43,574 bases of DNA, taken from positions 1 to 43,574 of the IMG/VR virus record IMGVR_UViG_3300037503_000007; one strand, written 5' to 3'. Every line of letters begins with the position of its first letter. The first letter of the stretch is position 1. The stretch is from a virus. Made by a program: the position numbers and the translations under genes. A model generated the notes under the pieces. The model was not told where the DNA came from and searched no databases. It saw nothing but the letters and a program-made list of their open reading frames with translations. Below, piece after piece: positions 21,799 to 29,211 of the stretch.

Positions 21799-21829
21799 TT
21801 GACAACCGTTAATGGACCCGCGTTACCTT
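21799..21829 (+). promoter_or_regulatory. Sigma-70-like promoter for the XRE/ATPase operon
   Basis: A perfect TTGACA (21799-21804) is followed after 18-19 bases by TTACCT/TACCTT (21823-21829) as a weak -10. The spacer contains CCGTTAATGGACC (21806-21818), a near-copy of 21241-21253. Transcription would start close to 21836. Confidence 0.6.
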
Positions 21830-21866
21830 ACGCCGTAGGTTGAATCCGCCTTTGGATTGTTCTGAC

Positions 21867-22160
21867 GTGACCGTAGTTCTGGATTTCCACGAGAGCCGCA
21901 TCCGGCTAACCGTCCGCAATGGACTGCGCGACGAGATCGGCGGCGCGATCGAGCGGTTGGCCGCCCTCAACATCCCCGACGCCGTGACCGGCATCCGCGG
22001 GGCCGATGGCGAGTTCCTTCCCGTCAGCAAGCTCCTGCCGGCGATCGAGGCGGCCCTATTCGACATGAACGCACCGATGCGGGAGGAGCGCGCGATCGAG
22101 CGCGCAGCGATCGTCCACCGAGGGGAGCCGACCCATGAAAAAGATCAAGCGGAAACCTAG
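21867..22160 (+). CDS. Hypothetical small protein, first gene of the XRE operon
   Basis: From GTG 21867 the product has 97 residues. The upstream in-frame TTGs (21840, 21852) would add codons with poor G/C at third positions, so I prefer 21867, although no ribosome binding site is obvious for any start. It opens VTVVLDFHESRIRLTVRNGL, then GGAIERLAALNIPDAV and PVSKLLPAIEAALFDMN. No family is recognised. Its end overlaps the XRE gene by 26 bases. Confidence 0.6.
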   Translation: MTVVLDFHESRIRLTVRNGLRDEIGGAIERLAALNIPDAVTGIRGADGEFLPVSKLLPAIEAALFDMNAPMREERAIERAAIVHRGEPTHEKDQAET

Positions 22161-22551
22161 CGATCGGGCTCTCGGGCCCGCCGATCATCACGTGGCCGCC
22201 CGCATCATGGCCCGCCGCCGCGAGCTGCAGGTCCGCCAAACCTACGTGGCCCGGATCGTCGGCGTGAGCTTCCAGCAGTTCGGGAACTACGAGCGGGGCC
22301 TCGATCGGATCACGGCCGGCCGGCTTTGGCAGATCGCCGGGGCGCTCGGCGTGCCGGTAGCCTACTTTTACGAGGGCCTGCCGGTGGTCGCCGGCGACGT
22401 CCCGGCGCCGCCGCCGGCGCCGGCGGCAGGTGGCGGCGCCACCAGCGCGCCACGGCGCCTGCCAGGGTCCGCCCCCAAAGGGCCCGCCAAGCCTTCACCC
22501 TCCAAGCGCGCACGAAAGCGTTCAGCAGCCGCCGCCGGCGGGGCGGCGTGA
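22135..22551 (+). CDS. XRE-family transcriptional regulator, repressor candidate
   Basis: The 138-residue protein has an N-terminal HTH of the XRE/HTH_3 family: HHVAARIMARRRELQVRQ (about residues 18-35), VARIVGVSFQQFGNYERG (about 39-56, recognition helix) and ITAGRLWQIAGALGVPVAYF (about 60-80). The last 55 residues are Pro/Ala/Lys-rich and basic. ATG 22135 has GGGGAG upstream. This fold is common in prophage repressors and in alphaproteobacterial regulators. It is transcribed with the HerA-like ATPase (stop and start overlap as TGATG). Confidence 0.9.
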   Translation: MKKIKRKPSDRALGPADHHVAARIMARRRELQVRQTYVARIVGVSFQQFGNYERGLDRITAGRLWQIAGALGVPVAYFYEGLPVVAGDVPAPPPAPAAGGGATSAPRRLPGSAPKGPAKPSPSKRARKRSAAAAGGAA

Positions 22552-25073
22552 TGGCGCGTAGGTCGACGAAAGCCGCCGCGGCGCCGGCGACGATCGCCCC
22601 CCGTGTCGTCACGATCGGAAAACTCGCTGATGGTGGCGGTCCCGCGACCCTCGACATTGACGTACTCCTGACAACGCGGCTCGGCATTCAGGCGATCAGC
22701 CGCGCCGGCAAAAGCGCGACCATCCGGACGATCTGCGAGCAAAGCTTCGGTCTAGTCCAGCATATCATCCTGGACGGCGAGGGCGAATTCTACACTCTGC
22801 GCGAAAAGCACCCCTATGTGCTTGCCGGTGACGACGGCGACTTTCCGGTGACGGTGGAGAACGCGGAAGCTCTCGCCCTCGCCCTCCTTGAGCACGGCTT
22901 GTCCGCCGTCGTGAACCTTCACCCGCTGCGCATGGGCGCCCGTCGCATCTTCATCGCCCGCTTTATCGAGGCGATGATCGCGGCGCCGCAGCGCCTATGG
23001 CACCCGGTCCTCGTCGTGATCGACGAGGCGCAAAAGTACGCCCCGGAAGGGGCGAAGGTTGAGAGTTCGGAGGCGATCGTCGACCTGATGGACCAGGGCG
23101 GCAAGCGCGGGTTCGCGTGCATCCTCGCGACGCAGCGCCTCGCCCGCCTTCACAAGGATGCTTCGGGGGGGCTCGCGAATTGGCTGCTCGGGTTGGTGGT
23201 CCAGGACGTCGACCGCCGGCGCGCATGCAGCTACCTCGGGTTCACGCCCGGGTCGGCCGAGGGACGGTCGCTTGCCGATCTGGCGGCGGGGACCTTTTAC
23301 GGCGTGGGCCCGGCGATCACGCAGAAGCCGGCGCTCATCCGCATCGCCCGCCCCGAGACCACCCACGTCAAGTCCGGCGAGGCCTCGGCGCCGACGCCGC
23401 CGGCGCCCGCGGCGATGAAGGAGCTTTTCGCCGCGCTGCGCGCCGCGGCCGGGCCGGTGGACGAGGAACGGGGTCGACTCGATACCGACCGCGATTGGCG
23501 GCCGGGCGCGACGTCGCCGGCGCCGGCCGCCCCCCGGGCCGCGCCCGACGAGATCGCCGCGGCGGTACGAAAGGGCACCGAGACCGGAATGGTGATCGGG
23601 GACCAGCAAGGCTACGAGCGGGGGCGGCGGGAAGCCGAGGACGTCGCGGCCGTGACCTTCCTTCGCCTCCACCAGCAGAGTCTCGAGCTTGCCCAGGCGG
23701 CCCAGGCTTTGGCCGCCGAGGCCGGCGCCTGGTTGCGCGGGCACGGCTGGATGGAGGCCCCTACGGCGCCCGTAGGCGGCCCGGCGCCCGCGCCGGCCCT
23801 CCCCGGGCCCGCAAGCCGCGCCCCGGGCCCTACGGCGCCCGTAGGCGGCCCGGCGCCCGCGCCGGCCCTCCCCAGGCCCGCAAGCCGCGCCCCGGGCGCT
23901 ACGGCGCCCGTGGCGGCCCCCGCGGCCCCGAATGGCGCGGATGGCCCGGCGCCCGCGCCGCGGGCCCCTAAGGGCCGCGGCGGGCGGTCCCGGATGGGGA
24001 TGGCGCCCATGCCCGGGACCGCCACGATCACCGACCGCCTCCTTGCCACGCTGACCCGGCCGCGAACCTGGGCCGAGGCCGCGGCCATCGCCGGCGTGAC
24101 CCCCGAGACGCCCCGGGTCCGCCAAGCGCAAAAGAAGCTCCGTGAGTCCGGGAAGGTGCGCGACGTCGGCGGGGTGGTGACGGCGATCGACCCGCCGGCG
24201 GCGGCGATCGACGACAGCCCCGCCGCGGTCCGCGCGACCTGGATGGCCCGGCTCGGCGAGGTGCCGGGCGAGATCCTCGCTGCTCTTGCCGATCGGTCGG
24301 ACGGCCTCCCGGTGGACAAGTCGACGGTGGCGGAATGGGCCGGCCAGAAGGCGGGCACGCCGCGATTCCGCGAGGGCCTTCAACTCTTGCGGCGGAACGG
24401 TGCGATCCTGGAGTCACGGCATCGCGTGCAGCTCACCCCGCCGTTCGGCGGGAAGGGCGGCGACATAGGCGCGGAGGAGGACGGGGCGTCGGCCGCGGCG
24501 GCCGATCATCGGCAGACCGAGGCGCGGCGCCCCGCGGCCGAGCGGCCGGCGCGGAAGCCCGCGGCCGAGCGGCCGGCGCCGTCCGCGGCGGCCGACGCCG
24601 GCGGGCAACGCGGGATGGTCCTGAACGCGATCGCTTGGGCCGAGCGGTCGGGAATCCTCGCGGTCCGCGAACTCGTGGCGGTGATCGTCGGCATGCAACC
24701 GGATTCGCCGGTGCTGCGCATGCAATTGCGGAAGCTCGAAACCGCCGGTCTCGTGACGACGGCCGCGGACGGGGCGGTGCTCCAACTGACCGACAAGGGG
24801 CAGAGCCACGCGACCGTCCCCGATCGCCCGCTCGATCACGCCGCCTTGGTCGAGGCGGCCCTCGGCCGGATGCCGAAGCAATCGGGCGCGATGCTCCGGG
24901 AGCTCGTCCGTGTCCACCCGAAGCGCGTCGACCTTCCGACGCTCGCCAAGCGGCTCGGCATGGACCCGGACTCGCCAGTGGTCCGGATGAACGCCGGCCG
25001 GCTTCACAAGCTCGGTCTCGCGACCGACCCGAAGGCGCCGCCGATCGCGGCGTCCGACGTGCTTTTCCCGTGA
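22551..25073 (+). CDS. HerA/VirB4-like ATPase with tandem winged-helix-like C-terminal segments
   Basis: The 840-residue protein starts at ATG 22551, overlapping the XRE stop. Residues 1-300 form a HerA-like (DUF87/DUF853-type) ATPase: P-loop-like QAISRAGKSATIR (about 47-59, the usual first glycine is absent), LDGEGEFYTLRE (about 74-85), Walker B PVLVVIDEAQKYAP (about 152-165) and GFACILATQRLARLHKD (about 188-205). A 69-bp tandem repeat encodes a Pro/Ala-rich linker (about 400-460). The rest contains at least three winged-helix-like segments (e.g. ITDRLLATLTRPRTWAEAAA and GMVLNAIAWAERSGILAVRE). HerA ATPases translocate DNA, so a replication, segregation or mobilisation role is plausible; unproven. 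Confidence 0.83.
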   Translation: MARRSTKAAAAPATIAPRVVTIGKLADGGGPATLDIDVLLTTRLGIQAISRAGKSATIRTICEQSFGLVQHIILDGEGEFYTLREKHPYVLAGDDGDFPVTVENAEALALALLEHGLSAVVNLHPLRMGARRIFIARFIEAMIAAPQRLWHPVLVVIDEAQKYAPEGAKVESSEAIVDLMDQGGKRGFACILATQRLARLHKDASGGLANWLLGLVVQDVDRRRACSYLGFTPGSAEGRSLADLAAGTFYGVGPAITQKPALIRIARPETTHVKSGEASAPTPPAPAAMKELFAALRAAAGPVDEERGRLDTDRDWRPGATSPAPAAPRAAPDEIAAAVRKGTETGMVIGDQQGYERGRREAEDVAAVTFLRLHQQSLELAQAAQALAAEAGAWLRGHGWMEAPTAPVGGPAPAPALPGPASRAPGPTAPVGGPAPAPALPRPASRAPGATAPVAAPAAPNGADGPAPAPRAPKGRGGRSRMGMAPMPGTATITDRLLATLTRPRTWAEAAAIAGVTPETPRVRQAQKKLRESGKVRDVGGVVTAIDPPAAAIDDSPAAVRATWMARLGEVPGEILAALADRSDGLPVDKSTVAEWAGQKAGTPRFREGLQLLRRNGAILESRHRVQLTPPFGGKGGDIGAEEDGASAAAADHRQTEARRPAAERPARKPAAERPAPSAAADAGGQRGMVLNAIAWAERSGILAVRELVAVIVGMQPDSPVLRMQLRKLETAGLVTTAADGAVLQLTDKGQSHATVPDRPLDHAALVEAALGRMPKQSGAMLRELVRVHPKRVDLPTLAKRLGMDPDSPVVRMNAGRLHKLGLATDPKAPPIAASDVLFP
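23761..23911 (+). repeat. 69-bp tandem repeat in the ATPase gene
   Basis: CTACGGCGCCCGT begins at 23761, 23830 and 23899, a period of 69 bases (23 codons) with two nearly identical full copies and a truncated third. It encodes a Pro/Ala-rich flexible linker and keeps the frame. Confidence 0.9.
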
Positions 25074-25249
25074 CCGTGAAGCTCGCCTATCAGTTGCTGG
25101 TCGCCGCGGCGATGATCCTCGGCGCCGCGGCGATCATGCGCGGCTGCGTCCGGGACCGCCATTGGTGGACCGCCGCCACGTGCGCGCCATGGGTCGTCGG
25201 GGGCGCGGTGATCGCCCTGCGCAGCCTCAACTTGATCGCGTTGTTCTAG
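25070..25249 (+). CDS. Small membrane protein, two transmembrane helices
   Basis: The 59-residue product starts at GTG 25070, overlapping the ATPase stop (GTGA). Two hydrophobic helices are visible: YQLLVAAAMILGAAAIMRGC (about residues 6-25) and CAPWVVGGAVIALRSLNLIA (about 38-57), with a basic, tryptophan-rich loop between. Too short for most gene finders. Function unknown. Confidence 0.65.
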   Translation: MTVKLAYQLLVAAAMILGAAAIMRGCVRDRHWWTAATCAPWVVGGAVIALRSLNLIALF

Positions 25250-25262
25250 GCGGGCGCGGGCC

Positions 25263-25637
25263 GTGCCGGTTTCCCCCGACCTGATGCCCCTTTATCCCGG
25301 CGGCTCAACCAAGTCGCCGGAATGGGTCGCGATCGTCGAGGCGATCGGGGCGCGCAGCGGATACCGTTGCGAAGGCTCGCGCGCCTATCCGGAGTGCCGG
25401 GCGGGCAATGGCGAGGTGCACCCGATCACCCGGGCGATCGTGGTCCTGCAGGTCTGTCACGTCGACCAGGACCCGCGGCACAGCGACCCGGAAAACCTGC
25501 GGCACTGGTGCCAGCTTTGCCACAATACCCACGACGCCCTTTTCCGGGCGAAGAACGCGCAGCGCACGAAGGCCGACAACGCCCGCTGCCCCCACACCCT
25601 AGACCTTTTCGGAGAAGCCGCATGTCCGGCACGTTGA
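25263..25637 (+). CDS. HNH-type endonuclease
   Basis: The 124-residue protein starts at GTG 25263. It has zinc-site cysteines YRCEGSRAYPECRAGNGE (about residues 35-52), a catalytic histidine in LQVCHVDQDPRHSDPENL (about 62-79) and WCQLCHNTHDA (about 82-92). This is the HNH-like pattern of small phage nucleases in early operons. Its end overlaps the next start by 16 bases. Role (homing, replication or restriction of competitors) cannot be decided. Confidence 0.82.
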   Translation: MPVSPDLMPLYPGGSTKSPEWVAIVEAIGARSGYRCEGSRAYPECRAGNGEVHPITRAIVVLQVCHVDQDPRHSDPENLRHWCQLCHNTHDALFRAKNAQRTKADNARCPHTLDLFGEAACPAR

Positions 25638-26425
25638 CCATCCACGAGGACCCGCTTCCCCACGAGCGCCAGCAGCTTCACAACGAGGGGATAGCAGAAA
25701 TGGCCGCGGCCCTCGCCGCGATCGACGCCTTCGAGGCCGGGTTCCTCAAGACGGTCGACTCCGGCTCGATGCAGATGCACGAGCACTGGATGACGTTCGG
25801 GTGGACGATCAGCCGCCTCGTCGCCCGGATCGTCGCGAACCTTGATGACGACGAGGCGGCGACGGAGATGGCCGGCACGCTGTTCGCGAACGCCGCCAAG
25901 CACTTTCCGGCCTATCTCCGCGACCGCCGCAGGGAGCAGGTTCGCGAGGCGGAAGAGGCCGCGCGGCAGGCCGCGGTCGCGGCCGTCGACGACATGAGCC
26001 GGGCGATCGACGGGGCGGCGATCGAGACCCCGCCCGAGGTGATCCCGCCACCCCCGCCGTCGCCGGCGACGTCGCCGGCGGCGATCGGCCCCGAGGGAGC
26101 GCCGACGCCCCGGCCGGGTGCGGAAGCCGAAATCGCCGACGCCCACGAAACGCAAGCGAAGGCGATGAAGGTTTTCTATTATGGCTTCATCAAGCTAAGC
26201 CGGACCGGGGCATACTCCATGCCCGAACTCGTCTTGCACCAGGGCCTTCAAATCGGGACCCTCGTGGCCGAAATCCTGGGGTTTGCTAAGACGGAGAAGC
26301 GCCTCATGGACCTTGCCGCGCCCCTCCTCGACGTCGCCCGCGACACGGTGCCGATGGCATGGCGGCGCGCGCAGGTCGATCGTGACGTGGCCGCCGCGGC
26401 GCGGGCTTCGGGCGGTGGACCATGA
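25622..26425 (+). CDS. Hypothetical helical protein, 267 residues
   Basis: The product starts at ATG 25622 inside the end of the HNH gene. It has two helical parts joined by a Pro/Ala-rich linker (PPEVIPPPPPSPATSPAA, about residues 138-156). The first contains HWMTFGWTISRLVARIVANL, the second MKVFYYGFIKLSRTGAYSMP and LVLHQGLQIGTLVAEILGF. No family is recognised. It is followed by a membrane-anchored protein in the same operon. Confidence 0.68.
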   Translation: MSGTLTIHEDPLPHERQQLHNEGIAEMAAALAAIDAFEAGFLKTVDSGSMQMHEHWMTFGWTISRLVARIVANLDDDEAATEMAGTLFANAAKHFPAYLRDRRREQVREAEEAARQAAVAAVDDMSRAIDGAAIETPPEVIPPPPPSPATSPAAIGPEGAPTPRPGAEAEIADAHETQAKAMKVFYYGFIKLSRTGAYSMPELVLHQGLQIGTLVAEILGFAKTEKRLMDLAAPLLDVARDTVPMAWRRAQVDRDVAAAARASGGGP

Positions 26426-26769
26426 GCCCGGATTGGTTCGTCTATATCGCCCTCGCCTTCGAGGTGGCCGCGATCCTCGCCGTGGGCGTCTGGATCGCAT
26501 GGGAGGTCGCGAAAAGTCGCCGCTTCCTGCGCGATCACCGGCGCAGCCTCGAAGCACGGGCGGAGGCGATGCTCGACGAGTGGCGCCGAAACCCACCGCG
26601 GGCCGAGCGGATCATGTGCGGCGCGATCGACGCAAGCCTCCTTGAGGCGGTCGACACGCCAGAGGGGCCGGTGTTCGTCGACAAGCGCATGAGTGAGGCC
26701 GAGAAGGCCGCGGCCGTTGCGGAGGCCCTGGCGCTGCGCCGCGAGCTGCGGGCCCGGGTGCTCCATTGA
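26422..26769 (+). CDS. Membrane-anchored helical protein
   Basis: The 115-residue product has one N-terminal transmembrane helix (FVYIALAFEVAAILAVGVWI, about residues 6-25) and a cytoplasmic helical region (RDHRRSLEARAEAMLDEWRR, about 37-56). The start ATG overlaps the previous stop (ATGA). Function unknown. Confidence 0.66.
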   Translation: MSPDWFVYIALAFEVAAILAVGVWIAWEVAKSRRFLRDHRRSLEARAEAMLDEWRRNPPRAERIMCGAIDASLLEAVDTPEGPVFVDKRMSEAEKAAAVAEALALRRELRARVLH

Positions 26770-26993
26770 TCGACGCCGGCGAACTGGCGGCCGTCGTCGA
26801 CGCGGCCGTGCGCGACGTGAACCGCCGGCGGCTGCGTTCGCCGGAGGAATGGAGGATCGCGGCCGAGTTGGAGCGGCGGTTCGGCCGGCCGGTGGCCTAT
26901 GGCGGGATCGTCGAAACCATCACGCTCGAGGAGCTGCGCCGGCGGCTGGTCGTGACGACAATCCCGGCCACGAAGATCGCCGTGGGGGGCTGA
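26766..26993 (+). CDS. Hypothetical small protein
   Basis: The 75-residue product starts at TTG 26766, overlapping the previous stop (TTGA). It is helical (ELAAVVDAAVRDVNRRRLRS) with a VETITLEELRRRLVV segment. No family is recognised; coupled translation supports it. Confidence 0.6.
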   Translation: MIDAGELAAVVDAAVRDVNRRRLRSPEEWRIAAELERRFGRPVAYGGIVETITLEELRRRLVVTTIPATKIAVGG

Positions 26994-26995
26994 CC

Positions 26996-27244
26996 ATGTG
27001 GCGAGGCCGCCTGAACCCGGGCATCCCGCCGCGGGCCTTTCCGGAACCCGACGACGTTCTCGCGTTCAGCGACCCCGCGCGCGACGGGCCCGAGGTGATG
27101 CGATTGTCGAACGCCTTTATGAGAGATGAAGCCGTCGAACTCCCCGGCCGGCCAGGGCGCTGGCTCGTGACCGCGATCGACGTCGTGGGGGGTTGCGACG
27201 GAACCCTTGTCGAGGTGGAGATCGTGGCGGTTCCGCCCCACTGA
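26996..27244 (+). CDS. Hypothetical small protein, last gene of the rightward operon
   Basis: The 82-residue product starts at ATG 26996, two bases after the previous stop. It contains PPRAFPEPDDVLAFSD and a beta-rich RWLVTAIDVVGGCDG segment. No family is recognised. Octamer array D begins 10 bases after its stop. Confidence 0.62.
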   Translation: MWRGRLNPGIPPRAFPEPDDVLAFSDPARDGPEVMRLSNAFMRDEAVELPGRPGRWLVTAIDVVGGCDGTLVEVEIVAVPPH

Positions 27245-27254
27245 AAAGGCCCGC

Positions 27255-27278
27255 CCGGCATGCGCGCATGCCGGCATG
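27255..27278. repeat. Octamer array D: three GCATG boxes, far from parA
   Basis: GCATG at 27258, 27266 and 27274, exactly 8 bases apart (CCGGCATG, CGCGCATG, CCGGCATG). It lies in the convergent intergenic region between the rightward operon and the lysis genes, beside a strong terminator and 10 kb from parA. Confidence 0.85.
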
Positions 27279-27291
27279 CCTGAAACGCGAA

Positions 27292-27333
27292 AAGCGCCTC
27301 GCCGGGGCCCCGGGGGGCCGCGGCGAGGCGCTT
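27292..27333. terminator. Strong convergent terminator at the end of the late and early operons
   Basis: AAGCGCCTCGCCG (27292-27304) pairs perfectly with CGGCGAGGCGCTT (27321-27333), 13 bp, with an inner G/C hairpin. On the minus strand TTTTCGCGTTTC follows. It ends the leftward lysis genes and may also stop the rightward operon. Confidence 0.8.
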
Positions 27334-27362
27334 GGGAAGCGTAGGCAAAAGGCGAGTGCGGT

Positions 27363-27479
27363 CTATGGTCGGGGCGCCGACCTCCGGCGGCAAACCTTGC
27401 AGGGTGTGAGTCCGATGATCGGAAAACCCACCGGAGGCGGCGACGTTCCCGACTGAGGGCCTATTTCCACGCGCATCAT
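27363..27479 (-). CDS. Very small CxxC protein candidate, 38 residues
   Basis: A short frame starts at ATG 27479 (or 27476) with AGGAGG about 11-14 bases upstream and ends at TAG 27363. It encodes MMRVEIGPQSGTSPPP... and a C-terminal TPCKVCRRRSAPRP with one CxxC pair. It lies between the holin-like gene and the terminator in the same direction. Coding status is uncertain. Confidence 0.35.
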   Translation of the reverse strand: MMRVEIGPQSGTSPPPVGFPIIGLTPCKVCRRRSAPRP

Positions 27480-27542
27480 GCGCGCGCCGACCTCCTCACG
27501 GCGTGCCCCGAATTCAAGCCCTGGCGATGGCGGCCGTCAACC

Positions 27543-27779
27543 CTACGGTGATCCGAAAGGCCACCAGCTCGGGCGCGACGCCAGGAACCAGGCGCCGGCG
27601 GCCGATGCGATTGCCGCGGTCGGCACGTGCTTTTTGAGAAGCCCGAAGGCCGCCCTCGCCAGCTTGCGCCGCTCGTCGCGGCGAATGTGCTCCTCGTAGA
27701 GCTTGGCCACCATGGGGGCCATCCCTTCAACGAGGGTCTCGACGCGCTCCAGGCGCTCGCCTTCGGATCGTTCGCTCAT
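27543..27779 (-). CDS. Small membrane protein of the lysis cassette (XhlA/holin-like)
   Basis: The 78-residue product begins with an amphipathic, coiled-coil helix (RLERVETLVEGMAPMVAKLY, about residues 10-29), a basic RRDERRKLARAA stretch and one C-terminal hydrophobic helix (VPTAAIASAAGAWFLAS). This layout resembles XhlA-type lysis proteins. It is the third gene of the lysis cassette after the endolysin and the lipoprotein. Holin function is inferred from layout only. Confidence 0.6.
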   Translation of the reverse strand: MSERSEGERLERVETLVEGMAPMVAKLYEEHIRRDERRKLARAAFGLLKKHVPTAAIASAAGAWFLASRPSWWPFGSP

Positions 27780-27845
27780 GGGTTCCGCCCCCGCGGTCGC
27801 GGCGGGGTTGACCCCCGCTCGCGCCGGCTTTTGTGTGGTGGTGGG

Positions 27846-28526
27846 TTACTCGGCTTCGACCGACGCGGCCGACGCGCCGGGCTCGAACGGGATCAGGGCC
27901 GACGCCTTCGATCGGATTCCGTCCTCGCCCCCGAGCCACTTGATCGCCTGCGGGGTGAGCTCCTCGACGCCCTTTTGAGCGATCCAGGCCAGCATCGAGT
28001 TCCCGACGTCGACCGTCACGGCTTGACCCTCGACGGCACCTTGAACGGCGGTGTAGGCGCGGCCGACGAGCTCCTGCATGCGGCGCTCGTTCATCCACAT
28101 GCGCAGGAACGCGCCGATCGGCCCGGGCACGAGGGTCACCAGGTAAAGCCCTAGCGGCGTGAGGACCGGCATCAGGATCGAAAACCACCGCAGCAAGTCG
28201 TCGCCCCAGTGGTAGGTCACGGGCGCCGCCGGCGGGGCCGCAACGGTCACCTCGATCTTCGGCGCCGGCGACGCCGCGGCAGGAACCGGAAGCGTCGGCA
28301 CGGCCGCCGGCGCGATCGGCTCGGCGAGGGCTTCGGCGACGAAGGCCGGGGCGGCCGGCGCCGGCCGGCCGACCACCGGGGCCTTCACGGTGGCGACGGC
28401 CTCGGGAAGGGCCGCCGCAGCCGCGATCGGCTCGGCGACCGTGGGCTTGCCGAAGCCGAACTGCGGGACGCAGGCGGCCGAAAGGCCCGCCGCGAGGACC
28501 GCGGCGGCGAGGAGGAGGCGACGCAT
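27846..28526 (-). CDS. Lipoprotein with internal transmembrane helix, lysis-cassette protein (spanin- or holin-like)
   Basis: The 226-residue product begins with a lipoprotein signal (MRRLLLAAAVLAAGLSAAC, lipobox cysteine at 19). A Pro/Ala-rich, extended periplasmic stretch runs to about residue 105, followed by a hydrophobic helix (FSILMPVLTPLGLYLVTLVP, about 115-134) and about 85 further residues with a helical LVGRAYTAVQGAVEGQ segment. An outer-membrane lipid anchor joined by a linker to an inner-membrane helix is the layout of unimolecular spanins. The C-terminal helical part also resembles LL-H-type phage holins. ATG 28526 has GGAG upstream. Confidence 0.6.
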   Translation of the reverse strand: MRRLLLAAAVLAAGLSAACVPQFGFGKPTVAEPIAAAAALPEAVATVKAPVVGRPAPAAPAFVAEALAEPIAPAAVPTLPVPAAASPAPKIEVTVAAPPAAPVTYHWGDDLLRWFSILMPVLTPLGLYLVTLVPGPIGAFLRMWMNERRMQELVGRAYTAVQGAVEGQAVTVDVGNSMLAWIAQKGVEELTPQAIKWLGGEDGIRSKASALIPFEPGASAASVEAE

Positions 28527-28567
28527 TGGGGAGATCTCCGAACGGAAGGGAAAGGGAAGGGGGGGGT

Positions 28568-29113
28568 TCAGGCCTCGTTCGTCGAGACCGGGCCGGCGGC
28601 CGACAGCGCGACGCGGCGCACGTTCGCCGGCTGCGAGACGCGCCAAGGCGCGCGGCGTGCCGCGACGAGGCGGGCCTTCTCGACGGGCACGATGCAGACC
28701 TGATCTTTTTGATTGCCGCCGAGGACGTAGAAGCGGGTCGCGTCCTCGCCGACGTAGAGGCCGACGTGGCCGGCCGTGCCGCCGCCCGGGAGCTTCCGCT
28801 GGAACACCAGGACGTCGCCGAGCATCGGGACGGCGGCCGGGTTGCCCCACGTCGCCCAATTCAGGGCCCAAAGGGCGTTGCCCTTCGGCTGGTGCGGCCA
28901 CCCTGCACGGAGGGCCCACACCGACACCGTAAGGCCGCACCATGCGATCGAGTCGCCGGTGTAACCCTTGGCCCCGGTCTCGCGGGCCCACGCCATGATT
29001 GTCGGGTTGTTCCCGGCCCCAGCCGTCTCGTGGGTTCCGAAGGTCTTGAGGGCCTCGACAAGCATCTTCGGCCCGGGCTCGCGGGCGAGCCAGGCATAAG
29101 CGGGGGGCAGCAT
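28568..29113 (-). CDS. Endolysin, TIGR02594/NlpC-P60-like peptidoglycan hydrolase
   Basis: The 181-residue protein has the papain-like layout of TIGR02594 phage hydrolases: MLPPAYAWLAREPGPKM at the N-terminus, catalytic Cys in IAWCGLTVSVWAL (about residue 60), GDVLVFQRK (about 98-106) and catalytic His in GHVGLYVGED (about 115-124). ATG 29113 is chosen since GGAG lies upstream; an earlier ATG at 29134 sits inside the T-run of a terminator. It should cleave peptidoglycan peptides at lysis. No signal peptide is present, so release needs a holin. Confidence 0.85.
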   Translation of the reverse strand: MLPPAYAWLAREPGPKMLVEALKTFGTHETAGAGNNPTIMAWARETGAKGYTGDSIAWCGLTVSVWALRAGWPHQPKGNALWALNWATWGNPAAVPMLGDVLVFQRKLPGGGTAGHVGLYVGEDATRFYVLGGNQKDQVCIVPVEKARLVAARRAPWRVSQPANVRRVALSAAGPVSTNEA

Positions 29114-29134
29114 TTCGGGGGTTACTCCGGGCAT

Positions 29135-29160
29135 GAAAAAAGCCGCCTCGCGGCGGCTTT
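29135..29160 (-). terminator. Rho-independent terminator before the endolysin gene
   Basis: AAAGCCGCC/GGCGGCTTT stem (29139-29147 with 29152-29160), 4-base loop, and a minus-strand run of seven T. It lies between the fibre genes and the lysis cassette, so lysis genes need read-through, antitermination or their own promoter. Confidence 0.9.
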
Positions 29161-29211
29161 GGGGGGGGAGAGAGTTGGGGGCGGTACTGGGGGCCGCCGG
29201 CGTGCTTTCTT

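Noticed and set aside
22995-24383. 462-residue minus-strand ORF opposite the ATPase gene
   Set aside because: Long antisense frames are expected in such GC-rich sequence. The product is Arg/Gly-rich with no recognisable motif, whereas the plus strand encodes a clear ATPase.
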